DNA of 64,000 nucleotides from Bradyrhizobium diazoefficiens (GTDB lineage Bacteria; Pseudomonadota; Alphaproteobacteria; Rhizobiales; Xanthobacteraceae). A program made the position numbers and the translations under genes. The notes under the pieces were generated by a model. The model searched no databases and was not told where the DNA came from. It saw only the letters and a program-made list of their open reading frames with translations. Of the stretch, positions 9,671-17,726 are shown piece after piece. The DNA is taken from contig NZ_JAENXS010000003.1 of NCBI RefSeq assembly GCF_016612535.1, forward strand, positions 496,001-560,000, in the 5' to 3' direction. How positions within the stretch are numbered: position 1 is the stretch's first letter; each line of letters starts with the position of its first letter.

Positions 9671-10378
9671 ATGAAGACGATTTTGCTCGGTGCAGCAGCT
9701 CTGCTTGCGCTGGCCGCACCGGCGGCCGCGGCCGACATGCAGCCGCGCACCTACACCAAGGCTCCGGCCTACACACCGCCGCAGGTGATCTATAACTGGA
9801 CCGGTTTCTACATCGGCGGCCACGTCGGCGGTGCCTTCGCCGGCGACAGCAGCTTCCAGTCGAGCGACGCCCGCTTCCTTGGCGGCGTGCAGGGTGGCTT
9901 CGATTACCAGTTCGCGCCCAATTGGGTGGTGGGTGTCGAGGCCCAGTATTCCTGGCTGCCGACCAACAACAACGGTGTCACGTTCCCGCTGGGGACGCAG
10001 GTGACATCCAACACCGACCAGCTCGGCTCGGTGACCGGCCGCATCGGTTACACCTGGGGACCGACGCTGCTCTACGCCAAGGGCGGCTACGCCTGGCGCA
10101 ATGGCGGCCTTGGCGTCAACATCGCCGGCGTGCCACAGGCCTTCACGGCTACCGGCAACAACAAGGACGGTTACACCGTCGGCGCCGGCCTCGAATACAT
10201 GTTCGCGCCAAACTGGTCGGCCAAGGCCGAGTACCAGTATTACAATTTCGGCAGCACCACGATCACGTCCGGTCCGGCCGACGTCATCGGCGTCCGCGGC
10301 CGGGATGACGAGCATACCGTCAAGGTCGGCGTGAACTATCGCTTCGGCTGGGGCGGTCCGGCAGCCTCGCGCTACTGA
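9671..10378 (+). CDS. Outer membrane beta-barrel protein (Omp25/Omp31-like)
   Basis: 235 residues: signal peptide (1-21, cut after AAA), then an eight-strand-type barrel with alternating aromatic residues: NWTGFYIGGHVGGAF near the start of the mature protein, GYTWGPTLLYAKGGYAW in the middle and a final strand ending in RY. This is the usual pattern of rhizobial and Brucella Omp25/31 porin-like proteins of the outer membrane. GGGG before the ATG at 9671 favours that start over 9665. Confidence 0.85.
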   Translation: MKTILLGAAALLALAAPAAAADMQPRTYTKAPAYTPPQVIYNWTGFYIGGHVGGAFAGDSSFQSSDARFLGGVQGGFDYQFAPNWVVGVEAQYSWLPTNNNGVTFPLGTQVTSNTDQLGSVTGRIGYTWGPTLLYAKGGYAWRNGGLGVNIAGVPQAFTATGNNKDGYTVGAGLEYMFAPNWSAKAEYQYYNFGSTTITSGPADVIGVRGRDDEHTVKVGVNYRFGWGGPAASRY

Positions 10379-10411
10379 TCCGCCGAGCGCGAGCACGAAC
10401 CAAGATCTGAC

Positions 10412-10440
10412 AAAGGCCGGCTTCCCGCCGGCCTTTTGTT
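10412..10440 (+). terminator. Intrinsic terminator of the Omp gene
   Basis: A 9-bp stem (AAAGGCCGG / CCGGCCTTT) runs into TTTTGTTTG, 34 bases after the stop codon at 10378. Confidence 0.85.
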
Positions 10441-10608
10441 TGCTTTGTGTGAACCATCTGGCGCGTCATTTGCAAGCAAACAGTCCTGCGCGCGTCTTCT
10501 CACGCGTGTCACGGGCATCGGGTAAAGCAAAAATAATTTTTGCGACTTACGGAACTCGCGCTCCGGAAAGCGTTATTGCTTAATTGCCGGGTTGGTGGGA
10601 CAACGAAC

Positions 10609-10851
10609 ATGCGTATCTTGGCGTCGGTTGTGGTGGTCTCGTGCTTCGTCGCCCTGCCGTGCTCTGCCCAAACGATCCTTAAATCCGAGCCTCTGATGTT
10701 GGCACCTTATGAGGTCGCATTCGTCAACGACGCCTCCTGTCCGTCCGGCAAGGTGCTGAAGGTCACCGGGGCAATCCGTGGGCTGCACCGCCGCAGAGCC
10801 TGCGTGGCGCTCGCTGGTGAGCAGGCCTCGCTGGCGACCGCGACGCCCTGA
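10609..10851 (+). CDS. Small exported protein, DUF6719-like
   Basis: 80 residues with a signal peptide (1-21, cut after SAQ). The mature part has two Cys residues, in NDASCPSGKVLKVTG and RRACVALA, spaced as in small periplasmic proteins that I associate with DUF6719 of Bradyrhizobium. Function unknown. Start at ATG 10609 is chosen because the signal peptide begins there. Confidence 0.6.
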   Translation: MRILASVVVVSCFVALPCSAQTILKSEPLMLAPYEVAFVNDASCPSGKVLKVTGAIRGLHRRRACVALAGEQASLATATP

Positions 10852-10873
10852 GGCGTCGGCTCTCGGCCGGATC

Positions 10874-11128
10874 TCACGAGTTCAACTGAAGCTCCATCCG
10901 GGATTCCCGTTCGGCATCCGCTTTGTTCTTGGCGGGGTCTTCGCCTTGGGCGACCCGGCACGATTTGATCTCGTAATCGTTGTCGAGCACCCGCCGCGGA
11001 CCGTGCCGCTCCTCGTCAGTACCGATGTCCACGACCAGGCCGCTCCGTTGCGCAAGCTGCCAGACGTCGGCTTCGCTCGGATAGGCTTTGCTGATCTGGC
11101 TGTCGTTGCAGAACAGGGCGTAGGGCAT
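10874..11128 (-). CDS. Conserved small hypothetical protein
   Basis: 84 residues, soluble and charged, beginning MPYALFCNDSQISKAYPSE. GGGAAG before the ATG at 11128 supports this start rather than the longer frame. No known domain; similar proteins seem common in Bradyrhizobium. Confidence 0.55.
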   Translation of the reverse strand: MPYALFCNDSQISKAYPSEADVWQLAQRSGLVVDIGTDEERHGPRRVLDNDYEIKSCRVAQGEDPAKNKADAERESRMELQLNS

Positions 11129-11189
11129 GCTTCCCGCTCCCACAAACCGCATTAACGGCTTGCCCCGGGGAGGGTTTCCGGCACGGCGG

Positions 11190-11213
11190 CGTGATCACGG
11201 GCCCGTGATCACG
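11190..11213. repeat. Perfect 24-bp palindrome
   Basis: CGTGATCACGGG followed by CCCGTGATCACG is a perfect palindrome, itself made of two copies of the 10-bp palindrome CGTGATCACG. It lies between divergent small genes, so it could be an operator for a dimeric regulator. Confidence 0.6.
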
Positions 11214-11291
11214 GGGGCCGGCCTTGAGTCCTTAACGAGTCCTGAATCCCTAAAAAAAGAATCCCTGGGACTCCTCGGCCGGAATCAGCGG

Positions 11292-11411
11292 ATGTTTTCG
11301 GCCATGACGACCGACCTGAAAACCTCCTGCGGGCACATGCTCCTGCCGTTGACGCTGGCACTGTTCAGTGCCTGCGCAGCCAATCTCTGGCTGGTGTGGT
11401 CTTGGTTGTAG
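11292..11411 (+). CDS. Possible 39-residue membrane protein
   Basis: A short frame with one hydrophobic segment (LLPLTLALFSACAANLWLVW). The start is either 11292 or 11304 and no clear ribosome binding site is present. May not be real. Confidence 0.3.
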   Translation: MFSAMTTDLKTSCGHMLLPLTLALFSACAANLWLVWSWL

Positions 11412-11422
11412 GCGGGCCGGCC

Positions 11423-11818
11423 TTATTTCTGGGCCGGCGGAGGCGGGGCGGTATCGCGGATGGCGGCCCGTAGCTTGGTCAGCGTCGCCGCGCAATATTC
11501 CTCGCGTTCGCGCTCGAAGCGCTCCTGGTGCTTTCTGAAATTGGCGATGCGAGCCTGCATCTCGCTCCGGAAATCACTGCCCGCCCGTGGCGGGGGGACA
11601 GGCAAGGGATGGGGCGGCGGGACGGCCTGCGGCAGCGGATCGGCGTAGGGCGGTTCGAACGCGACGGTCACGGTCCGAACGGAGACGATCTCCGCTGCGA
11701 GGACCGGCGCAGCCGCAACGGTATCCGGCTGACGGACCTCGTCCTTCTTGCCGGAGACTGATTGGACGAAGGCCAGTGTCTGCGCGATCAGTGCGTCGCG
11801 CTCCCTGATCCACTTCAT
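11423..11818 (-). CDS. Hypothetical protein with Pro-rich middle
   Basis: 131 residues beginning MKWIRERDALIAQTLAFVQ. A Pro-rich region (about 65-80) is followed by a charged helix (QERFEREREEYCAATL) that may form a coiled coil, and a Pro tail. No signal peptide. Function unknown. Host-like composition. Confidence 0.5.
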   Translation of the reverse strand: MKWIRERDALIAQTLAFVQSVSGKKDEVRQPDTVAAAPVLAAEIVSVRTVTVAFEPPYADPLPQAVPPPHPLPVPPPRAGSDFRSEMQARIANFRKHQERFEREREEYCAATLTKLRAAIRDTAPPPPAQK

Positions 11819-11924
11819 GATCCACCACCCTGTTGGGACTATTCCAGCAAAGCCGGGGCGCCGAATCAAGAAGGCTGTGCGCAAGGGATTGCATATTTTT
11901 CCCGGACGCTCGACAGTGTGGGGC

Positions 11925-12089
11925 ATGGATGCCAAGACGGACCAGTCGGACGAAGCGGAGGGCCTGAGGCTCGTCCGCGCGTTCCTGTTGCTACCGCCCG
12001 AGAAGCGGGCGGAGGTGATCGCGTTCGTCGAGGAATTGGTGCGCGCCCAAGGCCGTCCTGATGACGGCCAGGAGATCGCCCCTGCCTGA
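11925..12089 (+). CDS. Small conserved helical protein (54 aa)
   Basis: MDAKTDQSDEAEGLRLVRAF then LLLPPEKRAEVIAFVEELV: an acidic start and one amphipathic helix pair. This resembles short rhizobial proteins whose helix (LPPEKRAEVIAFVE) recalls regulator tails. Function unknown. No strong ribosome binding site. Confidence 0.45.
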   Translation: MDAKTDQSDEAEGLRLVRAFLLLPPEKRAEVIAFVEELVRAQGRPDDGQEIAPA

Positions 12090-12112
12090 TCGCTAACGCT
12101 GGCGCGAATTGA

Positions 12113-12226
12113 CGTGGGGCATCGGCTTCCTCGCTGGTGCTCTCGACCGCGAAGATGCTGGCGACGGACAGCAACCAGTTGAAGGACGAAGTCGGAAAAT
12201 TCCTCCGGACGGTGCGCGCGGCCTAA
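12113..12226 (+). pseudogene. C-terminal remnant of a methyl-accepting chemotaxis protein
   Basis: In frame with the TAA at 12224 the sequence reads LSTAKMLATDSNQLKDEV then GKFLRTVRAA, the usual last 30 residues of alphaproteobacterial chemoreceptors. An in-frame stop lies a few codons upstream, so only the tail remains. Confidence 0.6.
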
Positions 12227-12281
12227 GCCGGGCGACGTCCAAGATCCGGCGGCGCTTTACGCCGCCGGCGCGCCGCAGATC

Positions 12282-12395
12282 CTATTGCGGCAGCAAGAAC
12301 GCCATCGCAATCGCGAAAAGGAAGACCGTCGCGACGACGGACGCGACCGCTCCGGCGATGATCTTGGCGCTTTCTCGGCTGGTGCGGGGAGGCAT
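12282..12395 (-). CDS. Possible 37-residue membrane protein
   Basis: MPPRTSRESAKIIAGAVASV followed by a hydrophobic helix ending FLLPQ. One transmembrane segment of about 22 residues. No clear ribosome binding site; supported only by its composition. Confidence 0.35.
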   Translation of the reverse strand: MPPRTSRESAKIIAGAVASVVATVFLFAIAMAFLLPQ

Positions 12396-12488
12396 GCGGC
12401 GCGTATGCTACCTCATGTTGAACTCTGATCCAATCTGTGGTCAGTAGCCGTCCCCGCGCAACGCTTATCCAATTCCAAAGGTCGCCCC

Positions 12489-13208
12489 ATGAACGAGGAC
12501 GTCAGCCAGGGCTGGGCCGCGTCGGCGCCCGCCTGGATCGTCGAGCAGGGTGAGGAGGGCGACTATGGCCGCCGCTTCGTGCTGGACGCGCCGATGCGGA
12601 CGCGCGTCGAAGGTCGCGGCTTTCGCAATGCGCTGGATGTCGGCTGCGGCGAGGGCCGCTTTTGCCGCATCATGCAGCGCGCCGGCATCCGAACCACCGG
12701 CATCGATCCGACCGAGGCACTGCTCGCACGCGCCCGGGAATTGGACCCGAATGGCGACTATCGGCTCGGCCGGGCCGAGACAATGGATGCCGATGCGTCC
12801 TATGATCTGGTCGTCAGTTATCTCAGCCTGATCGATATGCCCGATCTCGCCGTGGCGATCGCGAAGATGGTGGCGGCACTGCGGCCGGGCGGCACGCTGC
12901 TGATCGCCAATCTGACCAGCTTCAACACCGCCGGCCAGCCCGACGGCTGGACGTGGGACGGAGAGGGTGGCGCGCGTTTCGCGATCGACCACTACATGGA
13001 CGAGCGGTCGATCTGGCTGAGCTGGCGCGGCATCCGGATCCAGAACTGGCACCGTCCGCTCAGCACCTATATGACGCTGCTACTTGATCACGGGCTGCTG
13101 TTGCGCCTGTTCGTCGAGCCGGAGCCCAAAGGCGGCGCGCCCGAGGCGATCGCCCGCCATCGCCGCGTGCCGTACTTCCACATCATGGAGTGGCAGAAGC
13201 CGGCGTGA
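12489..13208 (+). CDS. Class I SAM-dependent methyltransferase
   Basis: 239 residues. SAM-binding motif I is LDVGCGEGRFCR (49-60); the acidic motif II is in TTGIDPTEALL (about 74); the post-I segment SYDLVVSYLSLIDMPDL and RPGGTLLIANL follow the standard Rossmann order. Cytoplasmic; the substrate cannot be told. A second, unrelated methyltransferase lies at 14076. Confidence 0.8.
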   Translation: MNEDVSQGWAASAPAWIVEQGEEGDYGRRFVLDAPMRTRVEGRGFRNALDVGCGEGRFCRIMQRAGIRTTGIDPTEALLARARELDPNGDYRLGRAETMDADASYDLVVSYLSLIDMPDLAVAIAKMVAALRPGGTLLIANLTSFNTAGQPDGWTWDGEGGARFAIDHYMDERSIWLSWRGIRIQNWHRPLSTYMTLLLDHGLLLRLFVEPEPKGGAPEAIARHRRVPYFHIMEWQKPA

Positions 13209-13217
13209 AGCGGCGCG

Positions 13218-13973
13218 TCAGGCGGCGAGCCTAGCTTGGAAGAACCGTGTGACCCGATCGATCGCATCCGGTGTCATTGGATCGGTGTCGGAGAAGTCAA
13301 AGCCGTGCGCCTTGCCCGGGTAGGGTACGAATTCGGTCTCGGCACCGACCGACTTGCCGAGCGCGACCAGTTGCCGCCCCTCGCTGATCGGCACATTCCT
13401 GTCGGCCTCGCCATGCGATGCGATCAGCGGCGGCAGGTGCTTGACCTTGGCAGCCATGGCTTGGGGCATGCCGCCATAGAGCACGGCGAGAGCTGCGATG
13501 CGCCTGTCGCGCGCGGCGGCCTCGGCGGCGATGTAGCTGCCCAGCGAGAAGCCGAGCAGGCCGACGCGTCCCGAACTGTCAGATCGGCCGAGCACGGTCG
13601 TCACGGTGGCGGCGACCGTATCGGCCCAGCCGTCGAACCGCGTTGTCTCATAGGCCTCGCGGCCCTCATGCGTGGCGGACGTCAACGCAGCCATATCGGC
13701 CGGCGTCATGTAGCGGAGCAAATAGGTGTCGATGCCCCGCGCCGTCAGCGCATCGGCGTATCGCTCATAGGCGCGGGCCCTGAGCTCGATGCCGCGGGAG
13801 CCGTGCAGGACGATGACTGCAGGACGTTTTCCGTCGGCTGCAGCCGCATAGCGCGACACCGGCAGGCTGTCATGGCCGCTCGTGACGTTGAACTGTTCGC
13901 CCGGCGCGCCGTGTGCGACGGCGGGGGACAGCAGTGCGGCGATGGCGGCCAGAGCCGCGCGTCGGCTGATCAT
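13218..13973 (-). CDS. Dienelactone hydrolase-like alpha/beta hydrolase, exported
   Basis: 251 residues from MISRRAALAAIAALLSPAVA (signal peptide, cut after AHG). The nucleophile elbow is GFSLGS (about 140), with an Asp in HGEADRNVP and the His in PGKAHGFDF completing the triad. The nucleophile is Ser rather than the Cys of true dienelactone hydrolase. Substrate unknown. The start at 13973 is chosen because the signal peptide begins there. Confidence 0.75.
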   Translation of the reverse strand: MISRRAALAAIAALLSPAVAHGAPGEQFNVTSGHDSLPVSRYAAAADGKRPAVIVLHGSRGIELRARAYERYADALTARGIDTYLLRYMTPADMAALTSATHEGREAYETTRFDGWADTVAATVTTVLGRSDSSGRVGLLGFSLGSYIAAEAAARDRRIAALAVLYGGMPQAMAAKVKHLPPLIASHGEADRNVPISEGRQLVALGKSVGAETEFVPYPGKAHGFDFSDTDPMTPDAIDRVTRFFQARLAA

Positions 13974-14075
13974 CGGGGGGCTCGCTGGAGAGACGTTTCG
14001 GACGCGATGTGTGGGGTGTATATTGCGCTTGCGACGGAATCTTGACGCGAGTCCCATCACGCGAGTCCCATCCCG

Positions 14076-14789
14076 ATGATCGCCCATCGTCCCTCCGTGC
14101 TCGCCCATGAGCGGTTCGTTGCCGACCGCCAGAATTTTGCCGGCCTCGACCTCGCCGCGCGATTCGAGCGGATCCAGCGGACCAACCTGTGGGGGGCTGC
14201 GACCTCGGTCTCGGGTCTCGGCTCGGAAGATCTCGCCACTGTAGGGATCCGCGAGGCGCTGCCCGGCCTGTTGCAGCGGCTTGGCGTGCGTTCGCTGCTT
14301 GATGCACCCTGCGGCGATGCGGGCTGGATCGGCAGCATCACGCTCGAGCTCGACTATATCGGCATCGATATCGTGCCGTCGTTGATCGCAGCCAACACCG
14401 CGCGTGTGGCACGCGGCGAGGTGCGCGGCCGCTTCCTCGTCGCGGACATCACGCGCGATGTGCTGCCACGTAGCGACGCGATCCTCTGCCGAGACTGCCT
14501 CGTGCATCTGAGCTTCCAGAACATCGCGCGTGCCCTTGCTCGCTTTCGCGCGACGGGCGCGCAATTCCTGCTGGTCACGACGTTTCCGGAGTGGGAGGAC
14601 AATCGCGATTGCGAGGACGGCGACTGGCGCGCGCTCAACATGACGAAGGCGCCGTTCAACTGCCCGTCCCCGCGCGACTTGATCAACGAGCGCTGCGAGG
14701 AGGGAGGTGGCGGCTGGCGCGACAAGAGTATCGGGCTCTGGCGGCTCGATGAGTTGCCTGACGGCGGCCTGCAAAATTCACCGGAATGA
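14076..14789 (+). CDS. Class I SAM-dependent methyltransferase
   Basis: 237 residues. Motif I is SLLDAPCGDAGWIG (73-86); YIGIDIVPSLI and DAILCRDCLVHLSF follow, the latter being a typical motif IV region. This DAPCGD type is a known family of uncharacterised bacterial methyltransferases. Its end overlaps the frame of the next gene by a few bases, but the next gene probably starts at 14831. Confidence 0.75.
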   Translation: MIAHRPSVLAHERFVADRQNFAGLDLAARFERIQRTNLWGAATSVSGLGSEDLATVGIREALPGLLQRLGVRSLLDAPCGDAGWIGSITLELDYIGIDIVPSLIAANTARVARGEVRGRFLVADITRDVLPRSDAILCRDCLVHLSFQNIARALARFRATGAQFLLVTTFPEWEDNRDCEDGDWRALNMTKAPFNCPSPRDLINERCEEGGGGWRDKSIGLWRLDELPDGGLQNSPE

Positions 14790-14830
14790 AACCGCCGGAC
14801 ATCGAAGCAACAGACTCAAGGAGGTGCTCA

Positions 14831-15250
14831 ATGATCGATGCCAGATGCCGTTGCGGCGCCGTCGCACTTTCGCTTCCGGGGCCCATCAAAATGGTCGCGG
14901 CCTGTCACTGCATCGACTGCCAGCGGCGCACCGGGGCTCCGTTCGGTGTCGGCGCATTCTACCCGGCAGAAGTCGTCACGATCTCTGGGGCGCCGAAGGA
15001 GTACGTCCGTGCAGCCGACAGCGGGGGCAAGGTCCGCTCCTATTTCTGTCCCGAGTGCGGCTCGACGGTTTATTGGAAGGCCGACAACCTGCCGGCGATG
15101 ATCGGCGTTGCCGTTGGTGCCATCGCGGACCCGAATTTCCCGGCGCCGATCAGATCGGTGTTCGAGCAGTCGAAACATGCGTGGATCGAGATCGAGGTTG
15201 CCGGCGTCGAGCACCTTCAACAGGGCAGCATGCGGAAGAGTTCGAGCTGA
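14831..15250 (+). CDS. GFA (glutathione-dependent formaldehyde-activating-like) family protein
   Basis: 139 residues of the Mss4-like zinc fold: CRCGAV (6-11), CHCIDCQRRTG (about 24-34) and CPECGSTVYW (about 75) give the Cys set for one structural and one catalytic zinc. Despite the name, members carry out various adduct reactions. AAGGAGGT eight bases before ATG 14831 decides the start. It is the last host gene before the insertion site. Confidence 0.85.
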   Translation: MIDARCRCGAVALSLPGPIKMVAACHCIDCQRRTGAPFGVGAFYPAEVVTISGAPKEYVRAADSGGKVRSYFCPECGSTVYWKADNLPAMIGVAVGAIADPNFPAPIRSVFEQSKHAWIEIEVAGVEHLQQGSMRKSSS

Positions 15251-15264
15251 ACGCGCATCAAGCG

Positions 15265-15314
15265 CTGGTGCCGGCTGAGGGGATTGAACCCCCGACCTTC
15301 AGTTTACAAATCCG
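15265..15314 (-). repeat. Decayed copy of the 3-prime half of tRNA-Thr (old attachment site)
   Basis: 48 of 50 bases match 16191-16240, covering CCA, acceptor, T-arm, variable loop and the anticodon loop TTTACAAA (15303-15310). After base 15314 the similarity stops. It lies at the host edge (GFA gene), so it is the original chromosomal 3-prime half, now functionless. Confidence 0.85.
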
Positions 15315-15424
15315 AGTTGTACATAATTGCTACTTGTAAAACTAATTTCGCTCCCTATAGAATTGGCATATTTCGCTTCGCATTCCTCTTCACCTTCAAA
15401 AAAACTGCCCAAACGGTAACTATT

Positions 15425-15805
15425 CTAACTTCTGGCTGTGGGGGTAGTTTTGAGCGCTGTGATGATCTTGTGCATCAGCGCCTTGCCGCGCGGTGTGATC
15501 CTAGCGTGGTGCCGGCGCAAGTCCTGGACGTCACGCTCCTGCGTTACGAGACCGAAGCCCTGCTCGCGTTCACGGTTGCGGTCACCAATATCGAGCAAAT
15601 GGCGTGTCATGACAGTCGGGGACACCCCGGCATCTTTGGCGTACCCCACAACGCCTTTTCCTTCGTTGGTAGCGACCATCAGAAACGTGTAGACGTACTG
15701 CAGGGGCATGGTCGGCCGGATGGCGCGGAAAGGCTCCAGCGCTAACATCAGCGCGCGTGCGTATGCCTTCTCCTCCTCGGTCAGGGTTGGCTTAAACTCC
15801 GACAT
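15425..15805 (-). CDS. MarR-like winged-helix regulator
   Basis: 126 residues from MSEFKPTLTEEEKAYARAL. A helix-turn-helix (GVVGYAKDAGVSPTVMTRHLLD, given in parts: GVVGYAKD, VSPTVMTRH) and a wing (GLVTQERDVQDLRRHHARIT) with the end motif LTPRG-like ITPRGKAL fit the MarR fold. AAGGAAG before ATG 15805 supports the start. It is the only clear gene of the small insert and may control it or a neighbour. Confidence 0.65.
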   Translation of the reverse strand: MSEFKPTLTEEEKAYARALMLALEPFRAIRPTMPLQYVYTFLMVATNEGKGVVGYAKDAGVSPTVMTRHLLDIGDRNREREQGFGLVTQERDVQDLRRHHARITPRGKALMHKIITALKTTPTARS

Positions 15806-16191
15806 CTTCTTCCTTGTAATTGCAATTTCGCTGAGACCGTTTGCAACAGGATCAGGCGGAATGCAATCGTGCACAACACGCAACTTTCGGTTCCGGGCTG
15901 TTCCGAAGCGGCCACGTAGATCGCTCGATACAACTCAAGCGCATATTGATCGCCATTCTCTCGTGAAGGACGAAATGCGCGGGGAGAACGGTGAAAGTCG
16001 GGCGACTGGAAAATCCTGATACTCGCGAAACGAGTTACTTGGACATGAAAAAAGCCGCAAAACAAGTTGGAGCAGAAGAATGTCTCCAAGCCTCCTTTAC
16101 AAACACAACCTCAGAATGAAAATAGATGCGCGGGGTAATTGGCTATTTCGTCTCTTCCTGCGTACATCTAAGTGATTGAAATCATGATGTC
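15806..16191. other. 386-base stretch without a convincing gene
   Basis: Lies between the MarR-like gene and the intact tRNA-Thr. Overlapping open frames on both strands have no ribosome binding site or family features. It must hold the promoter of the MarR-like gene. Confidence 0.4.
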
Positions 16192-16266
16192 TGGTGCCGG
16201 CTGAGGGGATTGAACCCCCGACCTTCGGTTTACAAAACCGCTGCTCTACCGCTGAGCTAAGCCGGC
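16192..16266 (-). tRNA. tRNA-Thr (anticodon UGU), rebuilt at the element end
   Basis: Full cloverleaf with encoded CCA (TGGT at 16192-16195 on the plus strand), acceptor stem GCCGGCT/AGCCGGC, loop TTTGTAA with anticodon TGT. Bases 16229-16266 are repeated exactly at 60996-61033, so the 5-prime half here was brought by the element, and upstream promoter sequence is now element DNA. Confidence 0.95.
16229..16266. repeat. Left attachment-site repeat (attL), 38 bp
   Basis: Identical to 60996-61033. It runs from the anticodon loop (TTTACAAA) to base 1 of tRNA-Thr; the sequences part at 16267 / 61034. Confidence 0.9.
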
Positions 16267-16360
16267 AATGTCCTACATAATCAAGTACTTATCAGAGGGA
16301 GAATAATTCCCTAGGCACTTGGCAGGCACATCCAGTAGGACGATTAAACCACAGAGTCGA

Positions 16361-16394
16361 TCTAAACAAAACCGCCCGACATCTGCCGGGCGGC
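16361..16394 (-). terminator. Terminator of the LuxR-type gene
   Basis: Stem CCGCCCG (16372-16378) with CGGGCGG (16387-16393); on the minus strand it is followed by TTTTGTTTA. Confidence 0.8.
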
Positions 16395-16399
16395 TCTAC

Positions 16400-16615
16400 T
16401 CAATTGAGCTGGTACACAAAGCGTGTCAACTCGATTGTATTCCGCACTCCGAGCTTCCTGAGAACCTGGAATCTGTAATCTTCGACCGTCCTCGGGGAGA
16501 TCTCCATCTTACGTGCAATCTCCTTGTTGGTGAGGCCGTGGACCAGGCAACCTGTGACCTCGAGCTGTCTGCGGCTCAGTAGTGAGCGGTTCGGGAAGGC
16601 GGGTAACGTCTGCAT
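16400..16615 (-). CDS. Stand-alone LuxR/GerE-type HTH regulator
   Basis: 71 residues that are almost only the GerE DNA-binding domain: SRRQLEVTGCLVHGLTNKEI (14-33) and KMEISPRTVEDY. No receiver or autoinducer domain, so its activity must be controlled by its level or a partner. GAGGAGGT before the ATG and its own terminator make it a complete one-gene unit at the left edge of the element. Could be a regulator of lysogeny or a cargo gene. Confidence 0.8.
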   Translation of the reverse strand: MQTLPAFPNRSLLSRRQLEVTGCLVHGLTNKEIARKMEISPRTVEDYRFQVLRKLGVRNTIELTRFVYQLN

Positions 16616-16679
16616 CTCTACCTCCTCTCGCGGTTGTGGGCGCGCGACGTGTCGTGCGTCCAGGTCGGAAGAGGAGGGC

Positions 16680-16708
16680 CTGACGTCATTGTACCGCGGT
16701 GCTATAAG
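16680..16708 (+). promoter_or_regulatory. Sigma-70-like promoter candidate
   Basis: CTGACG, 17-base spacer, TATAAG (16703-16708), 35 bases before the start of the Cys-rich secreted protein gene. Confidence 0.35.
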
Positions 16709-16742
16709 GGTCGCATTTCAGAAATGTTCATTGGAGGGTTAC

Positions 16743-16973
16743 ATGAAGCCTGTTCTTGTCATCCTTATGCTCGCACTGAGTGCGGGAGCCGTGTATGCAG
16801 CCGGCCCTGGCACTTGCACCCAACAGAACCGGATATGCCTGAAATTTTGTAAGGATAGCGGTCGAGGCGAAACCTGTACGAGCGATTGTCTTGGCCGTCA
16901 GTCAACCTGCTTACAGACGGGAACATATACCTGGCTTAACCGCCCTACAGCCATGAATCTGCAGAAGCGATAG
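16743..16973 (+). CDS. Small secreted Cys-rich protein
   Basis: 76 residues: signal peptide (1-19, cut after YAA), then six Cys in a spaced pattern (TCTQQNRICLKFC, TCTSDC, STC), likely three disulfides in the periplasm. GGAGGG before ATG supports the start. This type is frequent in Bradyrhizobium, so it is probably host-derived cargo. Function unknown. Confidence 0.65.
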   Translation: MKPVLVILMLALSAGAVYAAGPGTCTQQNRICLKFCKDSGRGETCTSDCLGRQSTCLQTGTYTWLNRPTAMNLQKR

Positions 16974-16981
16974 GCGGTGGA

Positions 16982-17410
16982 ATGAAGAAAGTCTTTTCTG
17001 GATACCTAAGCGCAGCACAGCGAGAAGCTTTGTTCGCCTCATTACTCTCGTCCATGACCGGTCTTGCGGTGGCGATCTTGACTGAGTCTCGACAAAAACC
17101 GGTGATCATAGCAGCTGGGATATTTGTTGCTCTTTCGCTATTCCTATTGCGTCTCCGTTTCCGAGTTGTGTATGGGGCTATTGAAGTTGTGTTTGGCTTG
17201 TACGTCTTGTGGGACGCAGCCGGCAAAGGTCGAGGAAGTTTTAGCTCCGGTTTCAGCTCAGGGTTCGATACCTTCCAGATATCAGTTGTTCTGATACAGA
17301 CCTTTGGCGCAATTTACATCCTCATTCGCGGCTTAGATAATCTTCTACAAGGGCTTCCTGCGAACACCAGGGAGAGATTCGAAACTCGCGTGAAGGAGTG
17401 GCAGATTTGA
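16982..17410 (+). CDS. Integral membrane protein, unknown
   Basis: 142 residues with about four hydrophobic segments (near 25-35, 41-58, 61-80, 98-118). Follows the Cys-rich gene by 8 bases with GGTGGA before the ATG, so the two form an operon. No family recognised. Confidence 0.6.
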   Translation: MKKVFSGYLSAAQREALFASLLSSMTGLAVAILTESRQKPVIIAAGIFVALSLFLLRLRFRVVYGAIEVVFGLYVLWDAAGKGRGSFSSGFSSGFDTFQISVVLIQTFGAIYILIRGLDNLLQGLPANTRERFETRVKEWQI

Positions 17411-17511
17411 AGTGCTTCTCGGGGGGACTAACGTAAAAAATCGCTTCTGCGCGTGGAACGAACACGCGCCCAGGATTGTTGGCTCTCTTTCGCAAAATCA
17501 AGGAGGCCAAG

Positions 17512-17661
17512 ATGGCCGACGAGGACAAAGAGCCTAAAGAGAAAGAAGTAACGACCGAGCAGGCAGGCTTGCTCGACACGTTAACGGGAAACTCGGACGA
17601 CACGGGCGCCAAGCTCGATGATACTGGCAGGCCGGTCAAAGTCATCAAAGAAAAAGAGTGA
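17512..17661 (+). CDS. Small acidic/basic protein (49 aa)
   Basis: MADEDKEPKEKEVTTEQAGL and a DDTG.KLDDTGRPVKV end; highly charged, no membrane segment, probably disordered. AAGGAGG before the ATG gives a good start, and a strong terminator follows the stop. Confidence 0.5.
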   Translation: MADEDKEPKEKEVTTEQAGLLDTLTGNSDDTGAKLDDTGRPVKVIKEKE

Positions 17662-17670
17662 AAACGAAAA

Positions 17671-17700
17671 AGGGCGCCCTGATCGGCGCCCTCTTTCGTT
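17671..17700 (+). terminator. Intrinsic terminator
   Basis: AGGGCGCC / GGCGCCCT 8-bp stem with a 6-base loop, then CTTTCGTTTG. It may also stop leftward transcripts from 17727. Confidence 0.75.
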
Positions 17701-17726
17701 TGCGGACAATATAACATTGCGCGACG

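Larger units (their letters stand above)
15303..16236. mobile_element. 0.93-kb tandem insert (remnant or satellite) in tRNA-Thr
   Basis: The segment lies between two copies of the tRNA-Thr anticodon-loop core and brings a fresh 3-prime half at its right end. It is AT-richer than the host and holds one recognisable gene, a MarR-like regulator, but no integrase. The decay of the left copy suggests that it entered before the large element. Confidence 0.6.
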
